From contig JAAXHF010000487.1 of NCBI GenBank assembly GCA_012271025.1, forward strand, positions 1 through 16,682: a DNA stretch of 16,682 nucleotides, read 5' to 3'. Numbering within the stretch: position 1 is the stretch's first letter; the number at the start of each line of letters is the position of its first letter. A model generated the notes under the pieces. That model saw only the letters and a program-made list of their open reading frames with translations. It ran no database searches and was not told where the DNA came from. The stretch is from Deltaproteobacteria bacterium (GTDB lineage: Bacteria; Desulfobacterota_B; Binatia; Bin18). Position numbers and translations under genes: made by a program. Of this stretch, positions 1 through 7,733 are shown one piece after another.

Positions 1-1004
1 CGTTCGTCGGGAGTGAGCACGATGCCCCGTGGTCCATCGCCAACCTCCAGATGGGCCAGCACGGTGCGGCTGGCCAAGTCGATGACCGACATATCGCCAC
101 TGCCCAGGTAGACGATATGCGCCCGCTGACCGTCGGCCGACAGGGCCACGTCGAACGGCAGGTTGACCGGCCGGTCCACCACGGAGAGGTCGAGTCGCTC
201 GTGGAGCAAGTGGTGGTTGCTCGTCAGATCAATCACGGACAGGACGGGAAAGAGCGTAGTATCAAACAACAGATGCGGATTGCTGACGTTGGAGCGAATA
301 TGGGGCAGATAGGCGCGGTGGGTGGCCGGATGCAGGACGATGCGTTGGGTGCGATTGCTCTCTGGGCCGGTGGCGATGACGTGGAGCACGGTCCGCTCGG
401 TCAGATCAACCACCGAGACGACACCCGACAGCTCATGGGTGACGTATAGCCGAGCGCCATTATCGGAAATGGCGAGTCCTTTGGGCCGGGCCTCCACGGC
501 GATGGTGTCCACGACCTCGACGAGGTCCGTGTCCACCACGTCAATCCGGTCCGCGCCGGTGGCTGCGACATAGACGAGGCGGTCAGCGGGGTCGGCCACC
601 ACTCCATACGGGTCCGGCCCGACACGCAGTGCGGCATGCATCTCCAGCGGATGGATATCCAGTATGGTCAGGGTCGCCGAGTCCTGGCTGGTGACATACA
701 GGTGCTGGCCGTCCAGTCCCACGGCCAGGCTTCTGGGGTCGCGGCCAACAATGATTTCGTCCAGGGTGGTCGCCGACGCGGTATCAATCGCCGCAACCGA
801 GCCGGAGTCGGTATTGACCACCACCACCGTCGTGCCGTCCGGGGTGATGACGATGCTTCCAGAGGCATGGGCGGGCCAGGACGAGAAGAAGGTGAAGAGG
901 GTAGACATCGCGCCGATGACACAGAGCTGGTCCAGCACGGAGAAAGGACCGCGGAGAGGCTGCTCACAGCGCACGCCTCGCGCGGAAGTGTCATAGCTGG
1001 ACAT
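1..1004 (-). CDS. YVTN/YncE-type beta-propeller protein, exported, 3' end cut by window edge
   Basis: The minus-strand frame stays open from an ATG at 1004 to the window edge (334 codons), so the C-terminus is missing. The start is supported by AGGAGGGG seven nt upstream. Residues about 25-46 are hydrophobic and end in PAHA before SGS, which fits a signal peptide with a long N-region. From residue 50 the sequence is a series of blades of about 40 residues with the YVTN-family pattern: D-G--VVVVN, G-DPRSLAV, HLYVTSQDS, RLVYVAATG, ARLYVTHELSG, VSVVDL. Such propellers act outside the cytoplasm as protein-interaction or ligand scaffolds; the substrate is unknown. The stretch LPHIRSNVSNP near residue 235 resembles propellers fused to di-haem cytochrome c peroxidase domains, but that domain would lie outside the window. 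The gene follows the interrupted regulator on the same strand and has a candidate operator 172 nt upstream. Confidence 0.88.
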   Translation of the reverse strand, partial: MSSYDTSARGVRCEQPLRGPFSVLDQLCVIGAMSTLFTFFSSWPAHASGSIVITPDGTTVVVVNTDSGSVAAIDTASATTLDEIIVGRDPRSLAVGLDGQHLYVTSQDSATLTILDIHPLEMHAALRVGPDPYGVVADPADRLVYVAATGADRIDVVDTDLVEVVDTIAVEARPKGLAISDNGARLYVTHELSGVVSVVDLTERTVLHVIATGPESNRTQRIVLHPATHRAYLPHIRSNVSNPHLLFDTTLFPVLSVIDLTSNHHLLHERLDLSVVDRPVNLPFDVALSADGQRAHIVYLGSGDMSVIDLASRTVLAHLEVGDGPRGIVLTPDE

Positions 1005-1175
1005 GCGGCTTCCCCTCCTGCTGCGCGACGTGGCCCGGCACCAATACTCAGGCTTCCAGTTCGCTCGCCGCGGATCGCCCCGTTCGCTGCCCGCTGTATG
1101 ATGCTCTTCACCAGCAGGTCGGAAGAGCCAGTCTCCACGGAAACGCCTCTATACCGCACCCCGCCGCCTTTTTCC

Positions 1176-1191
1176 CTGCCAAAATTGGTAG
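1176..1191. promoter_or_regulatory. Candidate operator, imperfect 16-bp palindrome upstream of the propeller gene
   Basis: CTGCCAAAATTGGTAG. The half sites CTGCCAAA and CTACCAAT (right half reverse-complemented) match at 6 of 8 positions, and the outer pair C1175/G1192 extends the dyad. The same element, 14 of 16 identical, lies at 2415-2430 just upstream of the LuxR-type regulator. Two copies upstream of two neighbouring same-strand genes suggest a shared binding site. Binding by the neighbouring regulator is inference. Confidence 0.45.
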
Positions 1192-1244
1192 GCGAACATA
1201 GATAAAGGGGGCAGACGCCTCCTGAAGCGCGAGGGCCAGCGCGG

Positions 1245-2378
1245 TTAGACAAACTCGGCGATGGACAGCACCAGCCGCACCACGTCCGCTTGCCGGGCGA
1301 GGCCCAGCTTCTGGTAGATCTGCTTGAGGTGATAATAGACGGTGTTGGCCTGACGCCCTGTCAGTACCGCCATCTCCCCCACGGTCCGGCCTTCGGCCAA
1401 CCAGACCGCCACCTGACTCTCCATGGGCGTCAGCCCCAGGATTGCGGCGACCACGCGCGGATCAAGGCGGGCCTGGTGGCCCGGCTCGACCAGCAGCACG
1501 AGCGCGGCCACGCGCGGGGCTGCGAAGTCCGGCTGCCGGACGCTCACCGGCGTGACATGGACGATCAAGGGGGGCGCCACGGCCTCGCGGTGGAGCAGCA
1601 TCGCCCCACCGACGGCAGGGCGGGCGGCCGGCAGCGCGGCGGCGATCAGCCGCTCCAGGCGGGTGTGGTCGGTCGGCAGGGCGGCGCGTAGCAGCCCGTC
1701 CCGGTCTGACATGCCATCACCGCGCCGCAGGATGGCCCGGGCGCGGTCATTGGCCACTATGATCTGGCCGCGTCGGTCCAACTGGATAACGCCCACCCGG
1801 GTGGTGTTGAGCAGGGCGGGCGCGGTCGCGCCTTCTGCTTCGGCTTTGGCCAGCGCCTGGCGGACGCGGACAAAGTGGCGGAGGTGGGGCAGCAGCCCTC
1901 TGAGCAGCGCGACCTAGGGCGTACTCCAGCCGCCTGGGGTGACCGGGTCGGCGGTAGACCAGGTGATGCGAGAGCCGTCCAGCCCGGCCAGGCGCACGTT
2001 CACGCTATCCTGGCCGCCGCCTTGGGCCAGCAGCTCGTTGTAAGTCGGCGAGGTCTGCAACTCCTCGGTGGTGTACAGGCTGGTCACGTGCACGAGGTGG
2101 TTGTCGGGCAGCTGCCGGAGGCGCGGCACCCGTTCGTCGATGGGGTGGTAGACGGTGAGGTACTCCCGCTCCAGGGCGCCGTGGCGCTGGCCCCGGTAGT
2201 AGAATCCAGAGCTGATGACCCGGATATCGTCCTGGGGGCCTTCACCGACGAACAGGCCATTACCCTGCAGGCCGCAGGCCGCATCAATCAGGGCCGAGGT
2301 GGCCGGCCACTGGGTCTCGTCGAGTACGGCGTCATGTAAGGACGCTACGATACGCTCGAAGGCGTCTTGGTCGCTCAT
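1245..2378 (-). pseudogene. PAS/LuxR-type HTH transcriptional regulator interrupted by one in-frame TAG
   Basis: Two same-frame pieces form one regulator of about 376 residues: 2378-1914 (154 codons, then TAG at 1916-1914) and the continuation to TAA at 1247-1245. The frame is unchanged across the stop and the reading VALLRGLLPHLRHFVRV follows directly, so the lesion is a point nonsense change, plausibly CAG to TAG. The N-terminal piece has a sensory-looking domain that I cannot name; residues about 195-290 look PAS-like (GVIQLDRRGQIIVANDRA). Residues about 315-372 are a C-terminal LuxR/GerE HTH (LTPMESQVAVWLAEGRTVGE, then a recognition helix with TVYYHLKQIYQKLG). An internal GTG at 1796 could start a PAS-HTH fragment. 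No strong ribosome site precedes the ATG at 2378. A palindrome 37 nt upstream suggests autoregulation. Either a decayed gene or a sequencing error. Confidence 0.85.
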
Positions 2379-2676
2379 GAGACCACAGTATGCCCCATGG
2401 CGTCGCTCTGGACACTGCCAAAATTAGCAGGAAAACCAACAAATCAGCAGGGAGGAACGTCGCCAACGGCCAATCCTCGGGTCCGGTGGCCGCCGACTCG
2501 AGCGCATCCGGGACCGCCGCCGCACCGAGACACGGACAGGAGACTGAAAAGCGATGCCAACCCTCATGCGCGTGATAGATAGCATCCGGCCCGTCTTTGT
2601 GTTCATGAGCCGGTTCCTCAGAGCAAGCGGTCCCAAAACAGAGAAAAATCGACCGACCAGAAAGGCCGGAGCAAGG
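2379..2676. other. Intergenic stretch without a recognisable gene
   Basis: This is the upstream region of the LuxR-type regulator. It holds the palindrome at 2415-2430. Minus-strand open frames run through it, but their translations have no family resemblance, no ribosome site and mixed composition, so none is called. Confidence 0.6.
2415..2430. promoter_or_regulatory. Candidate operator, imperfect 16-bp palindrome upstream of the LuxR-type regulator
   Basis: CTGCCAAAATTAGCAG, centred about 45 nt before the ATG at 2378. The left half is identical to that of the element at 1176-1191; the right half reverse-complemented reads CTGCTAAT. The position suits an autoregulatory or promoter-overlapping site. 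The protein that binds it is not shown by the sequence. Confidence 0.45.
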
Positions 2677-2778
2677 CTCCGCCATGTCGTTCACAAACAG
2701 CCCTTCCCAGATACTCCCGTCCACCTTGCGGGTGACCCAGAAGCCGTGGCGCTGGCCGTCTCCATACGGCCCTTCCTC
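2677..2778 (-). pseudogene. MORN-repeat gene remnant
   Basis: Thirty-four codons on the minus strand translate to two MORN-like units, recognisable from EEGPYGDGQRHGFWV and DGSIWEGLFVND (family pattern: EG-Y-NG-RHG-G-W, then DG--YEG-FVNG). On one side the similarity stops abruptly at the 3' end of the TonB receptor gene; on the other it runs into unrelated sequence. There is no credible start or ribosome site. It looks like a scrap of a MORN-repeat gene left by deletion or rearrangement. MORN repeats elsewhere mediate membrane or protein contacts; no function is claimed here. Confidence 0.5.
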
Positions 2779-2792
2779 ACAGGAGGCTTGGC

Positions 2793-4910
2793 CTAAAAGA
2801 AATCGTAGCTCGCGGTCACTCCCCCGTAGGCGTTGATGCCGGCTGCCGGCTCAAAAAAACGTCCGCCGAGCGCATTCAGGCGAGTGAGGCCATTATACCC
2901 GTCGTCGGCTATATTGCGGATACCGACAAAGGGAGCGATGTGGCTGTTGCCCACGGTCATTTCGTAGCCCATGCGGAGATTCAGCACGGTGTAGGCGTCG
3001 TTCTGTGCCGAGTTGGCGTTATCCACAGAGAAATCAGCCACATGCTGAAGGCTCAACGCAGCGTAGAAGCCGGAAGGATGAGCGTAGAAGAGTTCGGTGA
3101 AGAGCTGGTGCGGGGGAATGCCGGGTTCATCATTCTCATCGAAGCGACCGGATGGGGTAAGAAAGCGGTCAAATTCAGCCTCAAGAAAGCTATAGGCTAG
3201 GCTCCAGCGAAGGCCCTCCAGCAGGGGGATATGCAACGCCAGTTCAAGCCCCTTGCGCTCTGACCGGCCCGCGTTGCGAAAGAAGTTCCGCCCTGATGCA
3301 CTCTCGAACGCCACCAGCTCGTCATCAATGACAATCCAGAACAGGGCAAGATCATACGTGAGGCGGTGCCAGATAGTGCCGCGCGCGCCGATTTCGTAAT
3401 TCAGGGCGTGCTGCGGATTCAGGTCGGCATTGAAGCCGCCCCCTTCGTCGGGCCGGGCCAGCTCGGTCGTGGTCGGAACCTGGAAGGCGGTTGAAACATT
3501 GGCGTAGAGGTGCAGGTCGTCAAGCGGGCTGTAGAGAATGCCCCCCATAGGACTGAGGTGAGCGAAGGTCCGCACGCCGGACTGGTCGCCGTCTTCGAGA
3601 AACTGGTCAGTCACAGAAAAACGTATCGTGTCGTAGCGCAGCCCCAAACTGAGTTGGAGATTGTCACGCACATAGAAGACATCGTGCAGGAACGGACCAA
3701 GGCTGCGCACGTCTTCGTCCTGGTGGAAGCGGCGTTGACCGACATCCCCTGCGGTATTGTCAAACCGGCGTCGATTATCGGCCTGGAACTCGACATCAAG
3801 GCCCAGCATAAAACGATTCCGAAAACCAAACAGCCGACCGTCATGCGCGTACTTGACCCCGCCACCGACCCCGAAGCGGTCGAATTTGACCACCCCGGAA
3901 CCGAAGCGGGGCAGGATGGGCAGCTTTGCAGCGAACTGCCGGAAGACAGAGTACTGCGTCACCGTGATCTCGTGCCCCGGGAGAAACTGGTTGCGATAGA
4001 CAAAGCCGAGCCGGCCATGGGTCACCCGCTCGCCCGCATCGAGTGAGACATTGCGGTCTCGGGCCTGCTGGCGGTCCGCCTCGACCTGTGCCCGTGTGAT
4101 GCCGCCCGGGTCGTCGGCAAAGGGCGCGTCCATAAAGCTCATCAGGGTAGTGAGGGAGGACGTGGGACTGAGCGTGTATGTGAGCTTGCCGGTCAGTAAG
4201 ACGTTTTGGGCGCGGCTGTGATCCCGAAAACCGCCCAGAGACAGATACGAGGCATTCAGCATATAATTCAGCTTGCCGGCTTGGCCGCCCGTTTTGGCCT
4301 GATATTTCTGGAGGCCGAACGCTCCTCCCATTAGGCGCGTTTCAAGAAACGGTGTGCGTGGGCCGTCCTCGGTAATGATATTGATGACGCCTCCGGACGC
4401 ATTCCCGTACAGCGAAGAAGCGGGCCCGCGCAAAACCTCAATCCGCTGGGTTGCCCCAAGGTCGATATTATCGAGTTGGGTTTGCCCGTCCGGGGAGGTT
4501 TCCGGGATGCCGTCAACCAGCACCTTGACCTCACGCACCCCGAAAGCGGTCCGGGTGCCAAAGCCACGAATCGAGAGACGGAAATCTTGCGCAAAGTTCG
4601 CGCTATTCTGAGCAAAAATACCGGGGATACGGTTGAGCGGCTCCTCAAAGCCGACCGTCGGCAGCCCGAGCTGGATATCTGATTGGTCGATGACACTCAC
4701 CGCTGCCGGCACCTCGGCCAGGGAGGTCGCGCTCCGGGTCGCGGTAACGACGACGGGCTCAAGCACGCTTGGGCTCGATGACTGGGCGCTGGGCGGGTCT
4801 GGAGGCCAGGGCGAGTCCTGCCCCTGGGCGCGGGCGTGGCAGCCCATGGCCGAGGGCTCTGCCAGGAATAAGAGGCCAGACAAAAGAAAAACACTGCTCC
4901 TGTAAACCAC
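2793..4910 (-). CDS. TonB-dependent outer-membrane receptor, FecA-like
   Basis: A 705-residue ligand-gated outer-membrane barrel that imports a siderophore or other scarce solute using TonB energy. An N-terminal signal peptide (hydrophobic residues 5-18, probable cleavage after HARA) precedes a TonB-box-like PVVVTATR at about 52-59. The plug domain covers about 60-180, with RLSIRGFG, VLVDGIPETSPDGQ and RIEVLRGPASSLYGNASGG, the pattern seen in Fe(III)-dicitrate-type receptors. The rest is barrel, ending in aromatic F (SYDFF), as needed for outer-membrane insertion. The start is GTG at 4910, preceded closely by GAGGGGG; an ATG one base off that frame belongs to another reading frame. It lies 30 nt downstream of the NCS2 permease, so co-transcription is likely. 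The substrate is unknown; the pairing makes a purine, pyrimidine or related compound possible. Base composition looks less GC-rich than the neighbours. Confidence 0.93.
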   Translation of the reverse strand: MVYRSSVFLLSGLLFLAEPSAMGCHARAQGQDSPWPPDPPSAQSSSPSVLEPVVVTATRSATSLAEVPAAVSVIDQSDIQLGLPTVGFEEPLNRIPGIFAQNSANFAQDFRLSIRGFGTRTAFGVREVKVLVDGIPETSPDGQTQLDNIDLGATQRIEVLRGPASSLYGNASGGVINIITEDGPRTPFLETRLMGGAFGLQKYQAKTGGQAGKLNYMLNASYLSLGGFRDHSRAQNVLLTGKLTYTLSPTSSLTTLMSFMDAPFADDPGGITRAQVEADRQQARDRNVSLDAGERVTHGRLGFVYRNQFLPGHEITVTQYSVFRQFAAKLPILPRFGSGVVKFDRFGVGGGVKYAHDGRLFGFRNRFMLGLDVEFQADNRRRFDNTAGDVGQRRFHQDEDVRSLGPFLHDVFYVRDNLQLSLGLRYDTIRFSVTDQFLEDGDQSGVRTFAHLSPMGGILYSPLDDLHLYANVSTAFQVPTTTELARPDEGGGFNADLNPQHALNYEIGARGTIWHRLTYDLALFWIVIDDELVAFESASGRNFFRNAGRSERKGLELALHIPLLEGLRWSLAYSFLEAEFDRFLTPSGRFDENDEPGIPPHQLFTELFYAHPSGFYAALSLQHVADFSVDNANSAQNDAYTVLNLRMGYEMTVGNSHIAPFVGIRNIADDGYNGLTRLNALGGRFFEPAAGINAYGGVTASYDFF

Positions 4911-4940
4911 ATCCCCCTCGACTTCCCGGACAGGAAAACG

Positions 4941-6693
4941 TCAGCCCGCCTCCGTTGCCACCTCCGCCTGCGGTTCCACCCGGACCAGCAGCACGTCCGT
5001 ATCGTGAAACTGCTGGTGCCGCACGGACGTGGCATGATGCCGGAGCAGGCGGAGCGAGAATTCCTCCTCGTCCGGCGTCTCGGCCGCCTGGTCGCCAAGC
5101 AGCGTCAGCTGATCCTCGATGTTCGTCGTCTCGGCGGCCGCCAGGAATTCGAGGACGGCGGCCGCCTCATCGGCCCGCGCAATCAGCAGCAGCTGCCGGT
5201 CCGTCCGGCGCGTCCCGCGGGGCGGAGCCTGGAGCAACACCTGCAAGGCTTCCTCGCCGGCCCCCCGGAGCCGGTCTGTCAGCGGCGTCTCCCAGCCCCG
5301 GCGGGCGGCAAACTGGACGAGGAAGGCATCAATCTGGGGCTGGGCGTCCGGATGCACGGTCGTCGCGAGCCGCTGGGGCCGCGCGCTCGTCAGTCGCACA
5401 AAGGCCGTCAGCAGCATCACCAGCAGGCCGCCGACCGTCACCCCATTGCTGAACAGGACGCCCCAGGTCCCCGCCGGCACCAGGTCCGGGAAGAGCCAGC
5501 CGAAATGGACGGCCACTCCGAACCCAGAACGAGAAGCCGACGATCACGCCGGTGCGATAATCAAGCCCATCCTGGGTGAGAATCCGCAGGCCCGTCACAA
5601 ACAGGACGGCCACCAGCACGATGAAATAGGCCCCGACCACAGGACTGGGAATGGCCAGCACGGCGGCGATCAGTTTGGGCAAGAGGGCGAAGAGGAAAAA
5701 GAAGCCGGCGACACTTATCCCGACCACGCGGGACGCAATGCCGGTGATTTGGGCAACGGAACTGCTGAGGGAATAGGTCGAATTGGGGACGGTGCCGGCG
5801 AGCCCGGACAGCAGATTGCCCAGGCCGTCGGCATTCAGGGAGCCCTGGACGGCCCGGAAGTCAATCGCCCGGGGGTGCCGCCAGGCGGTGCGTTGCATGG
5901 CAATGGTGTCGCCAATGGTATCCAGGGCGCCGACGAAGGTGACCATGACAAAGGCCGGCAGCAAGGCCCAGAAGTCGGCCCCAAAGCGGAGATCAAACCC
6001 CGGATAGAACAGCGTCGGCCAGCCGATCCAGGCAGCAGTGGTCACCCGCGCGGTGTCATACAGCCCGAACCACACGCCCCCGACGCCACTGCCGATGCTC
6101 AGGGCAATGACCGGTGCCCACAGGCGCCACAGGCCGACCCCGCGCACGACCAGCACGACCAGGACCAGCAATGTGATGCCGGCCGTGATCGGGGCGGCTG
6201 CCGGGGCCGTCCCGTCCGGTACGTCGTGCAGCATGCGCATGGTCAGGGGGCCAACGGTGATCGGCAGGAGCATCAGCACGGTGCCGGCGACTGTCGGGGT
6301 GAACACAGACCGGAGCAGCGAGAGGTGCGCCGACAGGGCAAATTGAAACAGCGAGGACACGACAATCAGGGGCGCCAGCAGACTCGGCCCGCCCTGTTCG
6401 AGGGCCGGCACACAGACGACGAGAAACGTCGAGGTACTGCCCATGAGGAGGATATAGCCGGCGCCAAACCGGCCGACCCGCACGACTTGGATCAGGGTCG
6501 TGAGGCTGCTGATGACCAGCGCCGCAAACACGGCCCAGGACAGATAGGCTTCCCCCTGCCCCCCGAGGCGGATCATCATGGAGGGAACGATGATGATCGC
6601 GGTGACGGCGAGCATCGCATATTGGAGGCCGAGGGCGAGGGTGAGCGGGAGCGGAGGGGATTCATCCGGTTGGTAGCGAATATCATGTATCAT
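4941..6693 (-). pseudogene. NCS2 (uracil/xanthine-type) permease with extra C-terminal domain, one-base frameshift
   Basis: The 5' part from ATG 6693 encodes about 390 residues of a polytopic nucleobase:cation symporter-2 protein: hydrophobic helices throughout, an early PLPLTLALGLQYAMLA, and GALDTIGDT in the position of the family's conserved substrate-binding helix. At 5521-5522 there is one base too many (AA where one A restores the frame); the gene then continues in the next frame with VAVHFGWLFPDL to TGA at 4941. Repaired, the product is about 583 residues, longer than usual NCS2 proteins (about 430-480). The extra tail (about residues 430-583, soluble) has GAGEEALQVLL, NIEDQLTLLGD and EEEFSLRLLRHHA and looks like a degenerate histidine-kinase/RsbW-type ATPase fold; that assignment is tentative. 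No clear ribosome site precedes the ATG. The substrate is a predicted nucleobase or urate-like compound. The frameshift may be real or an assembly error. Confidence 0.85.
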
Positions 6694-6864
6694 AGCGGTT
6701 CGTCATGGCGAGTTTACCCGCTTGGGTCAAGACAGACAGGCTGGCTCACGAAGCGGCACCCGAGCCTCCAGCTCGTCGGCGGAATCTCACCCCCTCCGGC
6801 TGAGAACGCCCACAGTGCCACGCTTGGCCCGACCGCTGTTTGTTTATACGGCGCGGGCAGCTTT

Positions 6865-7608
6865 TCAGCGCAGATAGGTGTCAAACCAGGTAAACACCTT
6901 CTTCCAGCCGTCAACCGCAGCCTCCGGTCGGTAGTGGGGACGGTCAACCGAAAAGAAGGCGTGTCCGGCATTCTCGTAGGTATGGAAGGCGTAGGTCTTG
7001 CCGTGGTGTTTGAGGGTGGCCTCGGTTTTTGCCACCTCCTGTGGTGAAGGCCGCCGGTCTTCCTGACCGAACAAGCCCAACAGCGGGCAGTGCATGTCGG
7101 CGGTGAAGTCGATGGGCGCCACAGGCTGCCGCTCGGTGAGTTCGTCCGGAGCGGCGGCCACGCCACCACCGTAACAATCAACCGCCGCGCTGAGGCGCGG
7201 AATCTTACACGCCGCCAGATAGGCCTGGCGTCCCCCAGAGCAGTAGCCGATGGCGCCCAGCTTGCCGTTACAGTAGGGCAGGGAACTCAGAAAACTCAGC
7301 GCGCCCTGTATGTCCCCGAGGGTGCGGTCGTCCGGCATACCGCCTGCCGCCCGCACGCTGGCGCTGTTCGCCTCAGGCGTGTCTTTGCCCTCGCGATAGT
7401 GCAGGTTGGGCGAGATGGCGGCGTAGCCGTGATGGGCGAATTTGCGGGCGATTTCCTTTGTCGCCTCGTCCCAGCCCGGCATGTGGTGGATGACCACGAC
7501 CCCAGGATACGGGCCGGCTCCCAGGGGGCGGGCAAAATAGGCGTCAATCTCGTCCGCCTGGTGGCCACGCATATGGACGGTCTCTGCCAACAGTGCTTCA
7601 TACGGCAT
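6865..7608 (-). CDS. Dienelactone hydrolase family protein
   Basis: A 247-residue cytosolic alpha/beta hydrolase of the dienelactone hydrolase family, which opens enol-lactones (in chloroaromatic breakdown, 4-carboxymethylenebut-2-en-4-olide) or cleaves other esters. The triad is visible as Cys123 in GYCSGG, Asp184 in GQEDRR and His216 in NAGHAFF; the nucleophile is cysteine, as in true dienelactone hydrolases. Length matches the family (about 235-250). The open frame extends 44 codons upstream, but the ATG at 7608 is chosen because AAGGAG lies 9 nt before it and the family's N-terminus starts there. It is divergent from the amidohydrolase gene, with 125 nt between the two starts that must hold both promoters. 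The permease gene lies 171 nt downstream. No signal peptide. Confidence 0.92.
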   Translation of the reverse strand: MPYEALLAETVHMRGHQADEIDAYFARPLGAGPYPGVVVIHHMPGWDEATKEIARKFAHHGYAAISPNLHYREGKDTPEANSASVRAAGGMPDDRTLGDIQGALSFLSSLPYCNGKLGAIGYCSGGRQAYLAACKIPRLSAAVDCYGGGVAAAPDELTERQPVAPIDFTADMHCPLLGLFGQEDRRPSPQEVAKTEATLKHHGKTYAFHTYENAGHAFFSVDRPHYRPEAAVDGWKKVFTWFDTYLR

Positions 7609-7617
7609 CGCTGTTTT

Positions 7618-7623
7618 CTCCTT
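7618..7623 (-). promoter_or_regulatory. Ribosome binding site fixing the dienelactone hydrolase start
   Basis: AAGGAG on the minus strand, 9 nt before the ATG at 7608. It decides against the longer in-frame start at 7740. Confidence 0.7.
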
Positions 7624-7720
7624 CGTGCTGCTGTCGATCTCTCCAATACGGTATGTTTCCCGGCCCACACAAGCAAGGTAGAGATAGGCTGCGGTATGGG
7701 CTATCTTTCTGGAAGTCAAA

Positions 7721-7727
7721 AAGGAGG
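7721..7727 (+). promoter_or_regulatory. Ribosome binding site fixing the amidohydrolase start
   Basis: AAGGAGG six nt before the ATG at 7734. It decides against the upstream in-frame ATG at 7593, which would overlap the divergent dienelactone hydrolase gene. Confidence 0.75.
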
Positions 7728-7733
7728 CGGACC

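Noticed and set aside
1914..1916. Recoding or suppression of TAG in the regulator
   Set aside because: TAG is the natural stop of at least two intact genes in the window, and no recoding structure was seen.
2332..2724. Minus-strand open frame of 130 codons containing part of the MORN-like stretch
   Set aside because: Only the first codons resemble MORN units; the rest has no resemblance, no ribosome site, and overlaps the regulator's start. Called as a remnant instead.
5119..7047. Long plus-strand open frame of 642 codons
   Set aside because: It lies opposite the permease gene, its translation is a low-complexity Gly/Asp/Gln/Arg-rich mirror of hydrophobic codons, and it has no family resemblance.
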